From: Brevundimonas sp.
Lineage (GTDB): Bacteria; Pseudomonadota; Alphaproteobacteria; Caulobacterales; Caulobacteraceae
Reading direction: 5' to 3'
Length of the DNA: 64,000 nt
Assembly: GCF_030682035.1 (NCBI RefSeq)
Contig: NZ_JAUXQZ010000037.1
Span: 1 to 64,000 of the forward strand
Under the pieces are notes generated by a model. That model saw only the letters and a program-made list of their open reading frames with translations. It did not search any database and was not told the DNA's origin. Each line of letters starts with the position of its first letter. Within the stretch, counting starts at the first letter, position 1. Position numbers and translations under genes: made by a program. Positions 39,255-49,029 of the stretch are shown one piece after another.

Positions 39255-40781
39255 TCACGCCGAGGGCAAAAGCTCTCCGGCAAACACCCGATAGCGGCCG
39301 GCGCGGACGCCGTCGGTGGCGCGGGCGATGTCGGGGGCGAAATAGTGGTCGGAGCCGTAGGCGGCGGCGGCCTCGCGGACGATGGCGTAGACCTTCTCCA
39401 GCTCGGGCGAGGAGGTCAGTGGGCGGTGGAACTCCATCCCCTGGGCGGCGGCCAGCAGTTCGATGCCGACGACGGCGGCGGTGTTCTCGGCCATGTCCAG
39501 CAGGCGGCGGGCGCCGTGGGTGGCCATGGAGACGTGATCCTCCTGGTTGGCGCTGGTCGGCACGGTGTCGATGCTGCACGGATGGGCGACCATCCGGTTC
39601 TCTGCGACGAGGGCGGCGGCGGTGACCTGGGCGATCATGAAGCCCGAGTTCAGGCCGCTTTCCTTGACGAGGAAGGCGGGCAGATCGCTCATCTTCGGAT
39701 CGACGAGGATGGCGGTGCGGCGCTCGGAGATGTTGCCGATCTCGCACAGGGCCATGGCGATCATGTCGGCGGCGAAGGCCACCGGCTCGGCGTGGAAATT
39801 GCCGCCCGAGATGACGTCGCCGTCCTCAATGAAGACCAGCGGATTGTCGGTGACGGCGTTGGCCTCGCATTCCAGGGCCGCGCCGGCGTTCTTCAGCACG
39901 TCCAGCACGGCGCCCATGACCTGGGGCTGGCAGCGCAGGGAGTAGGGATCCTGAACCTTGTGGCAGAAGTCGCGATGGCTGTCGCGGATGGCGGACCCGG
40001 CCATCAGGGCGCGCAAGGCGCCCGCGACGGCGATCTGGCCGGGCTGGCCGCGCAGCGCGTGGATGCGGGCGTCGAACGGGGCGTCGGAGCCCTTGAGGGC
40101 GTCGACCGACAGGGCGCCGGCGGCGATCCCGGCGGCGAAGGCGGCCTCGGCTGCGAACAGTCCGGCGAGGGCCAGCGCGGTCGAGCACTGGGTGCCGTTG
40201 AGCAGGGCGAGGCCCTCCTTGGGTCCGAGGACGAGCGGCTTGAGACCGACGCGGGCTAGGGCGGCTTCGGCGGGCAGGGTCTCGCCGTTGTGGCGGGCCT
40301 CGCCGACGCCGATCAGGACGCACGACATATGCGCGAGGGGCGCGAGGTCACCGGAAGCGCCGACCGAACCCTTGGACGGGATACAGGGCAGGACGTCGGC
40401 GTTGACCAGGGCGATCAGGGCTTGAAGCGTCTCGCGGCGGATGCCCGAAGCGCCCTTCGACAGGCTGGCGATCTTCAGCACCATCAGCAGGCGGACGACC
40501 CGGTCGTCCAGCAGGGCGCCGACGCCGCAGGCGTGGCTGAGGACGAGGTTCTTCTGCAGCGTCTCCAGATCGGCCGTGGCGATGGAGGTGTTGGCCAGCA
40601 GGCCGAAGCCTGTGTTGATCCCGTAGACGGTGCGCCCCTCGGCCACGATGGCGGCGACCACGGCGGCGCCGCGGTCGACGGCGGTCCAGGCGGCGGGGGC
40701 GAGGGACACGGCGGTTGGATGGTCGAGGACCGCCCGGAGCTGGGCGAGAGTGAGGGGGGATTGGCCGATGGTGAGGGTCAT
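39255..40781 (-). CDS. hutH: Histidine ammonia-lyase
   Basis: 508 residues from ATG 40781; the longer frame starts inside a repeat. Converts L-histidine to urocanate and ammonia. The self-made MIO cofactor comes from Ala142-Ser143-Gly144 in [57 protein letters not shown] and NPLVF support the assignment. The end of the adjoining repeat (40789-40800) supplies GGGAGAAGG, six bases before the ATG. First enzyme of the hut pathway. Confidence 0.97.
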   Translation of the reverse strand: MTLTIGQSPLTLAQLRAVLDHPTAVSLAPAAWTAVDRGAAVVAAIVAEGRTVYGINTGFGLLANTSIATADLETLQKNLVLSHACGVGALLDDRVVRLLMVLKIASLSKGASGIRRETLQALIALVNADVLPCIPSKGSVGASGDLAPLAHMSCVLIGVGEARHNGETLPAEAALARVGLKPLVLGPKEGLALLNGTQCSTALALAGLFAAEAAFAAGIAAGALSVDALKGSDAPFDARIHALRGQPGQIAVAGALRALMAGSAIRDSHRDFCHKVQDPYSLRCQPQVMGAVLDVLKNAGAALECEANAVTDNPLVFIEDGDVISGGNFHAEPVAFAADMIAMALCEIGNISERRTAILVDPKMSDLPAFLVKESGLNSGFMIAQVTAAALVAENRMVAHPCSIDTVPTSANQEDHVSMATHGARRLLDMAENTAAVVGIELLAAAQGMEFHRPLTSSPELEKVYAIVREAAAAYGSDHYFAPDIARATDGVRAGRYRVFAGELLPSA

Positions 40782-40788
40782 TCGAAAC

Positions 40789-40944
40789 CTTCTCCCTTCC
40801 CCTCGAGGGGGAAGGGCCGGGGATGGGGTGGACGCAGGATGTCGGTTGCTATGGCACGCGAGGCGACGGCGCCTATCGCGCTTCCTCGGGAGAAGCCGGC
40901 GGCTCCACCCCCTCCCAACCCTCCCCCGTCGAGAGGGAGGGCTC
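40789..40944. repeat. Inverted-repeat element between hutU and hutH
   Basis: Left CCTTCTCCCTTCCCCTCGAG and GGGGAAGGGCCGGGGATGGG, right CCACCCCCTCCCAACCCTCC and CCCCGTCGAGAGGGAGGGCTC pieces mirror each other approximately. It occupies the complete gap between hutU stop and hutH start; its hutH-proximal end forms that gene's SD sequence. Confidence 0.7.
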
Positions 40945-42615
40945 TCATGCGACGCTCGGCAGGTTGAGGCCGTGTTCGCGGGCGGTGTCTTTCGCGATCT
41001 CATAGCCGGCGTCGGCGTGGCGCATTACCCCGGTGGCCGGGTCGTTCCACAGCACCCGTTCCAGCCGTTTCGCCGCCTCGGGCGTGCCGTCGGCGACGAT
41101 GACCACGCCCGAGTGCTGACTATAGCCCATGCCGACCCCGCCGCCGTGGTGCAGCGACACCCAACTGGCGCCGGAAGCCGTGTTCAGCAGGGCGTTCAGC
41201 AGGGGCCAGTCGGACACGGCGTCCGATCCATCAATCATTGATTCCGTCTCGCGATTGGGGCTGGCGACCGAGCCGCTGTCCAGATGGTCGCGGCCGATGA
41301 CGATGGGGCCACTGAGTTCGCCCGAGGCCACCATATCGTTGAACATCAGGCCCGCGCGGCAGCGGTCGCCGAGGCCGATCCAGCAGATGCGGGCGGGCAG
41401 ACCCTGGAAGGCGATGCGTTCTCCGGCCATGTCCAGCCAGCGGTGGAGGCCGGCGTTGTCGGGGAAGAGGGTCTTCATCGCCGCGTCGGTCTTGCGAATA
41501 TCGTCCGGATCGCCCGTCAGGGCCGCCCAGCGGAAGGGGCCGATGCCGCGACAGAACAGCGGGCGGATATAGGCGGGGACGAAGCCGGGGAAGTCGAAGG
41601 CGTTGCTGACGCCCGCGTCGAAGGCGACCTGTCGGATGTTGTTGCCATAGTCGGTGACGGGGATGCCGGCGGACTGGAAGTCCAGCATGGCCTGGACGTG
41701 GACGGCGCAGGAGGCGCGAGCCGCGGCCTCGACGGCGGCGGGGTCGGAGACGCGCCTGTCCTCCCATTCCGCCACGGTCCAGCCCTGCGGCAGGTAGCCG
41801 TTGATCAGGTCGTGGGCGCTGGTCTGGTCCGTGACCAGATCGGGGCGGACGCCGCGCCGGAAAAGTTCAGGCAATACATCAGCCGCATTGCCCAACAGAC
41901 CGACGGATATGACCTTTCCATCGGTCTTCGCCTGTTCGATCATCGCCAGAGCCTCGTCCAGCGTTTCGGCCATGACGTCGAGGTAGCGGGTCTTGAGCCG
42001 CATCTCGATCCGGCTGCGCTGGCATTCGACGGCGAGGCAGGAGGCGCCGGCCATGGTCGCGGCCAGCGTCTGGGCCCCGCCCATGCCGCCGAGGCCCGCG
42101 GTCAGGATCCAGCGGCCCGACCAGTCGCCGCCATGGTGCTGGCGCCCGGCCTCCATGAAGGTCTCGTAGGTGCCCTGAACGATGCCCTGGGTGCCGATGT
42201 AGATCCACGAGCCAGCCGTCATCTGGCCGTACATCATGAGGCCCTTGCGATCGAGCTCGTTGAAATGCTCCCAGGTCGCCCATTTGGGCACCAGGTTGGA
42301 GTTGGCGATCAGGACGCGCGGGGCGTCGGCGTGGGTGCGGAACACGCCGACCGGCTTGCCCGACTGGACCAGCAGAGTCTGGTCGGCCTCGAGGTGGCGG
42401 AGTTCCGAGACGATGCGGTCGAACGACGGCCAATCACGTGCGGCCTTGCCGATGCCGCCATAGACCACGAGGTCCTCGGGCCGCTCGGCCACCTCGGGAT
42501 CGAGGTTGTTCATCAGCATGCGCAGGGCGGCCTCGGCCGCCCAGGTCTTCGCCGTCATCTCGAGACCGCGCGGGCTGCGGATGACGCGGGTGTTCGGGGT
42601 CTGTTGAGTCGTCAT
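40945..42615 (-). CDS. hutU: Urocanate hydratase
   Basis: 556 residues from ATG 42615 (AGAGG six bases upstream). Adds water to urocanate, using tightly bound NAD+. The N-terminal [12 protein letters not shown] and [22 protein letters not shown] are strongly conserved, GGMGGAQ is the dinucleotide loop, and [19 protein letters not shown] near the end is the family signature, in parts. Length 550-560 is normal. It is read leftward ahead of hutH; the divergent hutG start is 25 bases away. Confidence 0.97.
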   Translation of the reverse strand: MTTQQTPNTRVIRSPRGLEMTAKTWAAEAALRMLMNNLDPEVAERPEDLVVYGGIGKAARDWPSFDRIVSELRHLEADQTLLVQSGKPVGVFRTHADAPRVLIANSNLVPKWATWEHFNELDRKGLMMYGQMTAGSWIYIGTQGIVQGTYETFMEAGRQHHGGDWSGRWILTAGLGGMGGAQTLAATMAGASCLAVECQRSRIEMRLKTRYLDVMAETLDEALAMIEQAKTDGKVISVGLLGNAADVLPELFRRGVRPDLVTDQTSAHDLINGYLPQGWTVAEWEDRRVSDPAAVEAAARASCAVHVQAMLDFQSAGIPVTDYGNNIRQVAFDAGVSNAFDFPGFVPAYIRPLFCRGIGPFRWAALTGDPDDIRKTDAAMKTLFPDNAGLHRWLDMAGERIAFQGLPARICWIGLGDRCRAGLMFNDMVASGELSGPIVIGRDHLDSGSVASPNRETESMIDGSDAVSDWPLLNALLNTASGASWVSLHHGGGVGMGYSQHSGVVIVADGTPEAAKRLERVLWNDPATGVMRHADAGYEIAKDTAREHGLNLPSVA

Positions 42616-42640
42616 GGCGGCCTCTCTACGCTGCCACCCC

Positions 42641-43534
42641 ATGACCTTGGAAGACTCAGACGCGCTGGGCTGGCGCAGCATCGCCGATCTGATCGGCGAT
42701 CACCCCGACGCCGACGTCGCCCTGATCGGCGCGGGGCTGAACGAGCGGTCGTTGACGCCGGGGCGGTGCGACCTCGGACCGAAGGCGTTCCGGGCGGTGC
42801 TGCCGCGGTTCTCGACCTATGATGTGGAGACGGGCAGGACGCTGGAGGGGAAGGTTCACGATGCGGGCGACGTGGCGCTGAAAGGCGTCTCTCCGGCCGA
42901 CGCCTTCGCTCCGGTGCGCGATGCGGTGGCGGGGCAAGGGAGCCGCGGGCTGACGGTCCTGATCGGCGGGAACAACGCCATCACCCGGCCCGGCCTGCAC
43001 GGGCTGGGGCTGGTGCGGACCGGCCTGCTGACGCTGGACGCCCATTTCGACCTGCGCGACACGGATCAGGGTCTCACCAACGGCAATCCTGTGCAGGCGC
43101 TGCTGGAGGACGGGCTGGCCGGCGAACGGATCAGCCAGATCGGTCTGGCGCCCTTCGCCAATACGCGGCGGGCCCATGAGAAGGCGAAGGCTGCCGGCAT
43201 TTCAGTGCGGACGGCGCGGGAGTGTCGCGATCAGGGGCTGGCGGCGGTGGTCGGGCAGGAGCTGGAGCGGCTTTCGGCGCTATGCGAGGTCATCTATGTC
43301 GATTTCGATATCGATGTGATCGACCGCAGCCAGTGGCCGGCCTCTCCGGGCGCGCGGCCGGGCGGGGTGTCGGTTCAGGACTTCTTCGATGCGACGCGGA
43401 TGATCGGGGCGCATCTGAAGGTGAGGGCCGTGGACCTGACCGAGTACGATCCGTCGCTGGAGATCGGCGACCTCGGCTCGTTGACCGCGGGGCGGTGGTT
43501 CTGCGAACTGCTGGCCGGGTTTGAAACGCGATGA
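42641..43534 (+). CDS. hutG: Formimidoylglutamase, arginase family
   Basis: 297 residues from ATG 42641; ATG 42614 would overlap the hutU start in the other strand. Hydrolyses N-formimino-L-glutamate to glutamate and formamide, the last hut step. Manganese-binding blocks [12 protein letters not shown] and [14 protein letters not shown]-like ([12 protein letters not shown]), plus [10 protein letters not shown], identify the ureohydrolase fold; the His of the first block is present in [13 protein letters not shown] and DAHFD. The sequence is compact, and the family substrate is inferred mainly from its position between hutU and hutI. Confidence 0.88.
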   Translation: MTLEDSDALGWRSIADLIGDHPDADVALIGAGLNERSLTPGRCDLGPKAFRAVLPRFSTYDVETGRTLEGKVHDAGDVALKGVSPADAFAPVRDAVAGQGSRGLTVLIGGNNAITRPGLHGLGLVRTGLLTLDAHFDLRDTDQGLTNGNPVQALLEDGLAGERISQIGLAPFANTRRAHEKAKAAGISVRTARECRDQGLAAVVGQELERLSALCEVIYVDFDIDVIDRSQWPASPGARPGGVSVQDFFDATRMIGAHLKVRAVDLTEYDPSLEIGDLGSLTAGRWFCELLAGFETR

Positions 43535-43550
43535 CAGACCGCACTCAGAA

Positions 43551-43672
43551 CCCCTCTCCCGAGGGGAGAGGGGCAGGGGTGAGGGCCTCCGGCGGTCGGC
43601 CGGTTTGCACCGTAACCCCTCACCCCCCCACCGCTGCGCGGCGGGTCCCTCCCTCTCCCTCTGGGAGAGGGT
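43551..43672. repeat. Inverted-repeat element between hutG and hutI
   Basis: CCCCTCTCCCGAGGGGAGAG and GGGCAGGGGTGAGGG on the left pair approximately with ACCCCTCACCCCCCC and CCCTCTCCCTCTGGGAGAGGG on the right. The terminal GGGAGAGGG runs to within two bases of the hutI ATG and forms its SD sequence. Confidence 0.7.
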
Positions 43673-43673
43673 C

Positions 43674-44879
43674 ATGAGATTGATCACTGACTGCCGCCTG
43701 GCGGCGATGGCCCTCGGCGGCGAGCCCTACGGTGCGATCGAGGACGGCGCGATCCTGATCGGCGACGGGCGGATCGTCTGGGCCGGGGCGCGGGCCGATC
43801 TGCCGGCCCATGAGGCGACGCAGACCGACCGGCTGGGCGGACGCTGGGTCACGCCGGGGCTGATCGACTGCCACACCCATCTGGTGTTCGGCGGGGATCG
43901 GTCGGGCGAGTTCGAACAGCGGCTGGGCGGGGCGACATACGAGGCGATCGCGCGTGCGGGGGGCGGCATCGTCTCATCCGTGGCCGCCACGCGGGCGGCG
44001 TCGGAGGATGATCTGTATGCGTCGGCGCTGACGCGGCTGGCAGGGCTGAAGGCGACGGGCGTCACGTCGGTCGAGATCAAGTCGGGCTATGGCCTCGACC
44101 GCGACAGCGAGCTGAAGATGCTGCGCGTCGCCCGGCGGATCGGGCGCGAGGCGGGGGTGCGGGTGCGGACCAGCTACCTGGGCCTGCATGCGGTGCCGCC
44201 GGAGTGGAAGGCCGATCGGGCGCGCTATGTCGATCTGGCCGTGGACGAGATTCTGCCCGCCGCCCACGCCGAGGGGCTGGTCGATGCGGTCGACGCCTAT
44301 TGCGAGCCGATCGCCTTCTCCACCGAGGAGGTCGGACGGCTGTTCGACAAGGCGAAGGCGCTGGGCCTGCCGGTCAAGCTGCATGCGGATCAGCTGTCGG
44401 ACGGCGGCGGGGCGGCGCTGGCGGCGAAATATGGAGCGCTGTCGGCGGACCATGTCGAGCACACGGGCGAGGCGGGCGTGCGGGCCATGGCCGGGGCGGG
44501 TGTCGTGGCCGTGCTGCTGCCGGGGGCCTATCTGATGTTGCGCGAGACAACGCCGCCGCCGATCGCATTGCTGCGGCGGCATGGCGTGGCGATGGCGGTG
44601 GCGACGGACTGCAATCCGGGCACCTCGCCGCTGGCCTCGATGACGGCGGCGATCAACCTGGCCTGCGTGCAATTCCGCCTGACGCCGGAGGAGGCGCTGG
44701 CGGGGGCGACGCGGATCGCCGCGCGGGCGCTGGGGCTGGAGGATGAGATCGGCACGATCGAGGCCGGGAAAGCCGCCGACCTGGCGGTGTGGGACATCGA
44801 GCGGCCGGCGGAGCTGGCCTATTGGCTGGGCAAGCCGCTGCTGGCGCGGCGGATGATGGGCGGCGTCTGGGATGGGTAG
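43674..44879 (+). CDS. hutI: Imidazolonepropionase
   Basis: 401 residues from ATG 43674; the frame upstream is repeat DNA. Opens 4-imidazolone-5-propionate to N-formiminoglutamate. Metal ligands His67 and His69 in [10 protein letters not shown], the conserved loop [20 protein letters not shown], in parts, [35 protein letters not shown], in parts, and CNPGTSPL (catalytic Asp just before) confirm the family. The SD GGAG is six bases from the ATG. Adjacent to hutG, giving an unbroken route from histidine to glutamate plus formamide. Confidence 0.96.
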   Translation: MRLITDCRLAAMALGGEPYGAIEDGAILIGDGRIVWAGARADLPAHEATQTDRLGGRWVTPGLIDCHTHLVFGGDRSGEFEQRLGGATYEAIARAGGGIVSSVAATRAASEDDLYASALTRLAGLKATGVTSVEIKSGYGLDRDSELKMLRVARRIGREAGVRVRTSYLGLHAVPPEWKADRARYVDLAVDEILPAAHAEGLVDAVDAYCEPIAFSTEEVGRLFDKAKALGLPVKLHADQLSDGGGAALAAKYGALSADHVEHTGEAGVRAMAGAGVVAVLLPGAYLMLRETTPPPIALLRRHGVAMAVATDCNPGTSPLASMTAAINLACVQFRLTPEEALAGATRIAARALGLEDEIGTIEAGKAADLAVWDIERPAELAYWLGKPLLARRMMGGVWDG

Positions 44880-45045
44880 GCTTCACGCCGTGTCCGGGCC
44901 GAATCGCGGCAGGCTGCGGGCGGAGATAGCCGCCATGCTCAACCGGCCCGACCGCACCGAAAACCTGCTGACCGCCCTGCTGGTGCTGGTTACAGCCCTG
45001 ATGGCGGCGGCGACGCTGGCCGGGCTGGGCCTGTTCGGCGCCTGA
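44872..45045 (+). CDS. 57-residue membrane protein overlapping hutI stop
   Basis: ATG at 44872 overlaps the hutI stop by eight bases; GTG 44890 or ATG 44935 are alternative starts (51 or 36 residues). The chain starts [19 protein letters not shown], then [14 protein letters not shown], then [20 protein letters not shown], a single membrane span near the C-terminus, and ends LFGA. Basic then hydrophobic, the usual inside-positive layout. No family recognised. Expression would be coupled to hutI. Confidence 0.5.
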   Translation: MGRLHAVSGPNRGRLRAEIAAMLNRPDRTENLLTALLVLVTALMAAATLAGLGLFGA

Positions 45046-45048
45046 CGC

Positions 45049-45666
45049 TCAGTCGCGCCAGGTGGTCAGAGCCGCTACGTCCGGACGCGGCCGCTCCAGC
45101 AGTCGCTCGGCGACATGGCCGATGTGGATGAAGCCCGCCACCTGTTCGTCCTCGCCGATCCCGTACAGGGCCGTCGCCTCGCGGTCGTAGCTGTACCAGT
45201 CGGTGATCCAGCTGGCCGAATAGCCCAGGGCGTTGGCGGCGTGCTCGAGGTTCATGCCGACGGCGCCGGCGGACAGCTGTTGCTCCCAGCGTGGGACCGT
45301 GGCGCCGCGAACGGGGGCGGAGACCACAAGAATGGTCACGGGCGCGGCCGTCAGCTTGGACAGAACCCTGGCGGCCTTGCCGGGGTCGGACTGGCGTTCG
45401 GCCAGGGGGGCGAGGGCGCGGGCCAGGTCGGCGCGGCATTGCGGGCCCATGACCACGAACCGCCAGGGGAAGAGTTTGCCATGATCGGGGGACCGGGCGC
45501 CGAGGGCGAGGATGTCGTCGATCTCGCGGGGCGTCGGACCGGGACCCGTCAGGGCCTGAGCCGGAGCCGAGCGGCGGGTGGCGAGGCGCCGGCGCATCTC
45601 GTCCGAGGCGGTCGGGGCGGGGATCGGATCGCCGAGGGCGAAACGGGGCAGGGGAGGAACGGTCAT
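45049..45666 (-). CDS. Nitroreductase-family protein (YdjA-like)
   Basis: 205 residues from ATG 45666. FMN-binding RRLATRRSAPAQALTGPGPT, DDILALGARSPDHGKLFPWRF, WEQQLSAGAVGMNLEHAANALGY and a Gly-rich end IHIGHVAERLLERPRPD fit the single-domain nitroreductase fold of the YdjA branch. The natural substrate is unknown. Eight bases separate it from the alpha/beta hydrolase stop upstream, so the two are transcribed together. Confidence 0.85.
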   Translation of the reverse strand: MTVPPLPRFALGDPIPAPTASDEMRRRLATRRSAPAQALTGPGPTPREIDDILALGARSPDHGKLFPWRFVVMGPQCRADLARALAPLAERQSDPGKAARVLSKLTAAPVTILVVSAPVRGATVPRWEQQLSAGAVGMNLEHAANALGYSASWITDWYSYDREATALYGIGEDEQVAGFIHIGHVAERLLERPRPDVAALTTWRD

Positions 45667-45674
45667 ATGGAGGG

Positions 45675-46538
45675 TCAGGCGTCCTTCAGCCACTCGAGGA
45701 TGCGTCGGGTGATCTCGTCCGGACGCTCGCGATGCAGGAAATGGCCACAGCCGGGCAGGACGTCAAACCGGTAGGAGCCGGAAAACCGGTCCGCCTGGGC
45801 TGCCATCGGCCCGGCGCGCACGTCGTCGGCGCCGCACAGGGCGAGCGTCGGGACCGTGATCGGGTCGTCGAGCCTCGCGCGCAGGTCCGCCAGCGCCGGG
45901 TCCTGGCGTGTCGGGTTGAGAGCGGCGCGATAGTAGTCGAGCGTGGCCGCAACCGCGCCGGGCCGCGCCAGCATGGTCTTGACGCGGGCGATGTGGGCGC
46001 GGTCGTCGTGGTCGGGCGACCAGTCGTTCCACAGATAGTCGATGAAGGCGAAGTCGTCGGCGGGCACGACCTGTTCGGGCAGGTTCGGCAATTGGAAGAA
46101 CCACCAGTGAAAGGCGCGGTGGATCTGGGCCGGGGAGGTCAGGCTGCTGGCGATGATGGCCGGGTGGGGAACGGCCATCAGCACGGCGCGGCGAACCCTC
46201 TCCGGAAAGGCGGCCAGGACGCCGTAGGACAGGGCCGCGCCCCAGTCCTGCCCGACGAGGCAGCAGGGTTCGTCCCCGTTCAACGCCTTGATCAGTCCGG
46301 CGATGTCCAGGGCCAGGGTGGCACGGTCGTGATAGCCGCCGGCGACGACCTCGCTGGGTGGGTAGCCGCGCAGGAAGGGGGCGACGACGCGATAGCCGGC
46401 GTCGGCCAGGGCCGGAATCTGATGCTCCCAGGTCCAGGCGTTGTCGGGATAGCCGTGCAGCAACAGCGCCAGCGGACCGGAGCCCGCCTCCAGAAAGGCG
46501 AAGTCGATGCCGTTCGCCCGGATGTGGCCCTGCTGCAT
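45675..46538 (-). CDS. Alpha/beta hydrolase, epoxide-hydrolase-like
   Basis: 287 residues from ATG 46538. Oxyanion segment LLLHGYPDNAWTWEHQIP, RGYPPSEV, nucleophile elbow VGQDWGAALSYG with an Asp nucleophile, the cap with WWFFQLPNLPEQVVP, a late acid in LCGADDVRAGP and the His in PGCGHFLHRERP. The Asp nucleophile suggests epoxide hydrolase or haloalkane dehalogenase activity rather than an esterase. Divergent from the NUDIX gene, and paired with the nitroreductase gene. Confidence 0.8.
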   Translation of the reverse strand: MQQGHIRANGIDFAFLEAGSGPLALLLHGYPDNAWTWEHQIPALADAGYRVVAPFLRGYPPSEVVAGGYHDRATLALDIAGLIKALNGDEPCCLVGQDWGAALSYGVLAAFPERVRRAVLMAVPHPAIIASSLTSPAQIHRAFHWWFFQLPNLPEQVVPADDFAFIDYLWNDWSPDHDDRAHIARVKTMLARPGAVAATLDYYRAALNPTRQDPALADLRARLDDPITVPTLALCGADDVRAGPMAAQADRFSGSYRFDVLPGCGHFLHRERPDEITRRILEWLKDA

Positions 46539-46627
46539 TCCCCGTCCCCCCGCTTCCTTATGGGGCGGCGCGTGCATGCAGGACAAGGCCGTTGCGGGCG
46601 CGCGGGCGGGCGGGCCATATCGCCGCC

Positions 46628-47278
46628 ATGACCGACTCCCGCGACGCCTTCGACGCCGACCGCCCGCTGCCGGCCTGGGACGACGGACGCGACCGGCCTC
46701 CGCCGTGGAGGGATGCCGGTTCGTCCGTGACGTTCGAGAACCCGTGGCTGAAGTTGACACGCCACGACGCGACCGCGCCGACGGGCATGAAGGCGGACTA
46801 TGTGGTGATGCGGCCGAAGAACCTGTCGGTCGGGGTGCTGCCCGTGCATGACGACGGCACGGTGACCCTGGTGGGCCAGCAGCGCTTCGCCCTGATGAAC
46901 TGGTCGTGGGAGATGCCCGAAGGCGGGGCGCCGTTCGACGAGGAGCCGATCGAGGGCGCGCGGCGCGAGCTGATGGAGGAGGCCGGGCTGCAGGCGGCGC
47001 ACTGGCGGCCCGCCTACAAGGCCGAGATGAGCAATTCCGTCACCGACGAACGGGCCATGGCCTGGATCGCCTGGGGGCTGACGCCCGTGCCTGTCGCGCC
47101 CGATCCGACAGAGATCATCCGCGTCGTGCGCGTCCCGTTCCCCGACCTGCTGTGCGCAATCGGGACCGGGGCGATCCGGGACATGTTCACGCTGGCGACG
47201 GCGCTGAGGGCCTACCATATGGCCCGGGAAGGCGAACTGCCGCCCGAACTGGCGAAGGCCATGCTGGCAGGCGTATGA
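46628..47278 (+). CDS. NUDIX hydrolase (ADP-ribose pyrophosphatase-like)
   Basis: 216 residues from ATG 46628; the frame upstream is antisense to the hydrolase gene. The Nudix box is complete: GGAPFDEEPIEGARRELMEEAGL, given in pieces as GGAPFDEEPIEGARRE and LMEEAGL. Preceding strands FENPWLKLTRHDATAPTG and VGVLPVHDDGTVTLVGQQR suit the ADP-sugar subgroup. It cleaves nucleoside diphosphates linked to another moiety. The stop overlaps the potential first cysE start by three bases. Confidence 0.85.
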   Translation: MTDSRDAFDADRPLPAWDDGRDRPPPWRDAGSSVTFENPWLKLTRHDATAPTGMKADYVVMRPKNLSVGVLPVHDDGTVTLVGQQRFALMNWSWEMPEGGAPFDEEPIEGARRELMEEAGLQAAHWRPAYKAEMSNSVTDERAMAWIAWGLTPVPVAPDPTEIIRVVRVPFPDLLCAIGTGAIRDMFTLATALRAYHMAREGELPPELAKAMLAGV

Positions 47279-47298
47279 TGAAGCCGAAGGAGAGGCTG

Positions 47299-48120
47299 AT
47301 GCCCAAGCTCGAAGTCGTCGCCCAACGGTCCGACTGCTGGTCCGCCCTGCGCGCCTCCGCCGAGGCGGCGACGCGGGACGAGCCGCATCTGGCGTCGCAG
47401 ATGAGCGCCGTCATCCTGGCCCACGATGATCTGGCGGGCGCCCTCAGCTTCCAGATCGGGCGCAAGCTGGGCGACAGCGAACTGGGGCCGATGTCCGTGC
47501 GCGAAGTGTGCCGTGACGCCTTCGCGGCCGATCCGTCCATCGTCGCCGCCGCCGAGGCAGACCTCCGGGCCGTGTCCGAGCGTGACCCGGCGATCAAGAC
47601 GCTGTTGCAGCCCTTCCTCTACTTCAAGGGTTTCCAGGCGTTGCAGGCGTGGCGGGTGTCGCACTGGCTGTGGACCCAGGGCCGCGAGACACTGGCCTTC
47701 CATTTCCAGAGCCGCATTTCCGAACTGTTCCAGGTCGACATCCACCCGGCGGCGCGGTTGGGCTCGGGCCTGTTCCTCGACCACGGCACGGGCATAGTCA
47801 TCGGCGAGACCGCAGTGGTCGGCGACGAGGTGTCGATGCTGCACGCCGTGACCCTGGGCGGCACCGGCGCCGACCGCGGCGACCGCCATCCCAAGATCGG
47901 CAAAGGGGTGCTGCTGGGCGCCGGGGCCAAGGTGCTGGGCAATATCACCGTCGGCGACTACGCCAAGGTGGCCTCGGGCTCGGTGGTGCTTAAAGCCGTG
48001 CCGGCGGGCTGCACCGTGGCGGGGGTGCCGGCGCGGCTGGTCAACTGCCCGACCGGGGCGACCCCGGCGCGGACCATGGACCATACGCTGGCGGACATCG
48101 TCTACGACTTCGTCATTTGA
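47299..48120 (+). CDS. cysE: Serine O-acetyltransferase
   Basis: 273 residues from ATG 47299, with AAGGAGAGGC ideally placed; ATG 47275 and 47278 overlap the NUDIX stop. Acetylates serine for cysteine synthesis. N-terminal helices include AVILAHDDLAGALSFQIGRKL and LYFKGFQALQAWRVSHWLW, in parts, followed by the left-handed beta-helix with IHPAARLGSGLFLDHGTG, IGETAVVGDEVSMLHAVTLGG and PKIGKGVLLGAGAKVLGNI. His of DHGTG and the Asp in the helix belong to the active site. The tail ends YDFVI, Ile being what the sulfhydrylase CysK binds. Confidence 0.95.
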   Translation: MPKLEVVAQRSDCWSALRASAEAATRDEPHLASQMSAVILAHDDLAGALSFQIGRKLGDSELGPMSVREVCRDAFAADPSIVAAAEADLRAVSERDPAIKTLLQPFLYFKGFQALQAWRVSHWLWTQGRETLAFHFQSRISELFQVDIHPAARLGSGLFLDHGTGIVIGETAVVGDEVSMLHAVTLGGTGADRGDRHPKIGKGVLLGAGAKVLGNITVGDYAKVASGSVVLKAVPAGCTVAGVPARLVNCPTGATPARTMDHTLADIVYDFVI

Positions 48121-48183
48121 GGGTTTCCCGCGGGCGGGGCATTCTCTAGGGTCCGCGCCTTCACGACAGACCTGAGGCCTAGC

Positions 48184-48396
48184 ATGAACACCGCCGATAT
48201 GAAGCGCGTCGAGACGCACCTGAAGCGCACCTTCAACACCGGCGGCATCGTCCTGAAGCCGCGCGGCAAGCCGAATGACTCCTGCGAAGTCTATGTCGGC
48301 GACGAGTTCATCGGCGTCGTTTTTGAGGACGAGGACGAAGCCGGCAGCTTCATGTTCGAGATGGCCATCCTCGCGGAAGACCTGCCGCAGGACTGA
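48184..48396 (+). CDS. DUF3126-family small protein
   Basis: 70 residues (MNTADMKRVETHLKRTFNTG...). The LKRTFN, VYVGDEFIGVVFEDEDEAGSF and FEMAILAEDL segments are the alphaproteobacterial DUF3126 hallmark. Acidic, soluble, no cysteines apart from one in SCEVYV. Function unknown. A strong terminator follows 26 bases after the stop. Confidence 0.88.
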   Translation: MNTADMKRVETHLKRTFNTGGIVLKPRGKPNDSCEVYVGDEFIGVVFEDEDEAGSFMFEMAILAEDLPQD

Positions 48397-48422
48397 CTGC
48401 CTGGCGACGTTCGCGCACGAAA

Positions 48423-48452
48423 AAGCGCCGGAGGAGCAATCCTCCGGCGCTT
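48423..48452. terminator. Bidirectional hairpin terminator
   Basis: AAGCGCCGGAGGA, loop GCAA, TCCTCCGGCGCTT; 13 perfect base pairs, followed by CTTCATTTC. It separates the DUF3126 gene from the convergent Ala/Lys-rich gene and lies about 21 bases after the latter's stop. Confidence 0.85.
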
Positions 48453-48473
48453 CTTCATTTCAGACCGTGGCCG

Positions 48474-48935
48474 TCACTTCGTGCCGAAGATGATCCGGCC
48501 GAGCGTCGCGAAGAAGCCCTTGTCTTCGGGGGGCTTGGCCGCGGCGGGAGCAGCAGCCGGAGCGGGAGCTGCGGCTTTCGGAGCCGGCGCGGGTGCAGGC
48601 GCTGCAGCAGCGGGCTTCGGCGCGGCGGCGGGCGTCGCAGCCGCCTTCGGCGCGGGCTTGGCGGCCGGCTTCTTCGCGGCGGGCTTCTTGACCGCCGGTT
48701 TCGCGACGGCCCTGGGAGCCGCCTTGACGGCGGGTTTGGCGGCGGCCTTCGGGGCGGGCTTGGCCGCCGGCTTCGGTGCAGCCTTCACGGCTGGTTTGGC
48801 AGCGGCCTTCGGAGCGACGGGCTTGGCGGCGGCCTTCGGTGCGGCGCTCGACTTTGCCGCCGGTTTCGGCTTGGAAGCGGCGGCGGCCGGTTTCGACTTG
48901 GCGGCTGCCTTAGGCTTGGATGGTGCTTTGGCCAT
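48474..48935 (-). CDS. Alanine/lysine/proline-rich histone H1-like protein
   Basis: 153 residues from ATG 48935. Residues 1-130 are KPAAKSAAPKAAAKP-type repeats (Ala, Lys and Pro, with few other residues), then a Pro/Ala stretch and a short ordered end PPEDKGFFATLGRIIFGTK. The repeats resemble bacterial histone H1-like or linker tails able to bind DNA; the conserved-looking tail may be a docking site. Codon bias and composition are extreme, so homology is weak evidence and function is inferred. Divergent from prmA. Confidence 0.7.
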   Translation of the reverse strand: MAKAPSKPKAAAKSKPAAAASKPKPAAKSSAAPKAAAKPVAPKAAAKPAVKAAPKPAAKPAPKAAAKPAVKAAPRAVAKPAVKKPAAKKPAAKPAPKAAATPAAAPKPAAAAPAPAPAPKAAAPAPAAAPAAAKPPEDKGFFATLGRIIFGTK

Positions 48936-49029
48936 GAATTCCCCGACCCCTCGGTTCAATTGGTTGATGCTGGCGGCGGAGCGCACGCCTGCGCGCGGCT
49001 CGAGTCGTCATGATAGCGGTGTTTGAGAA

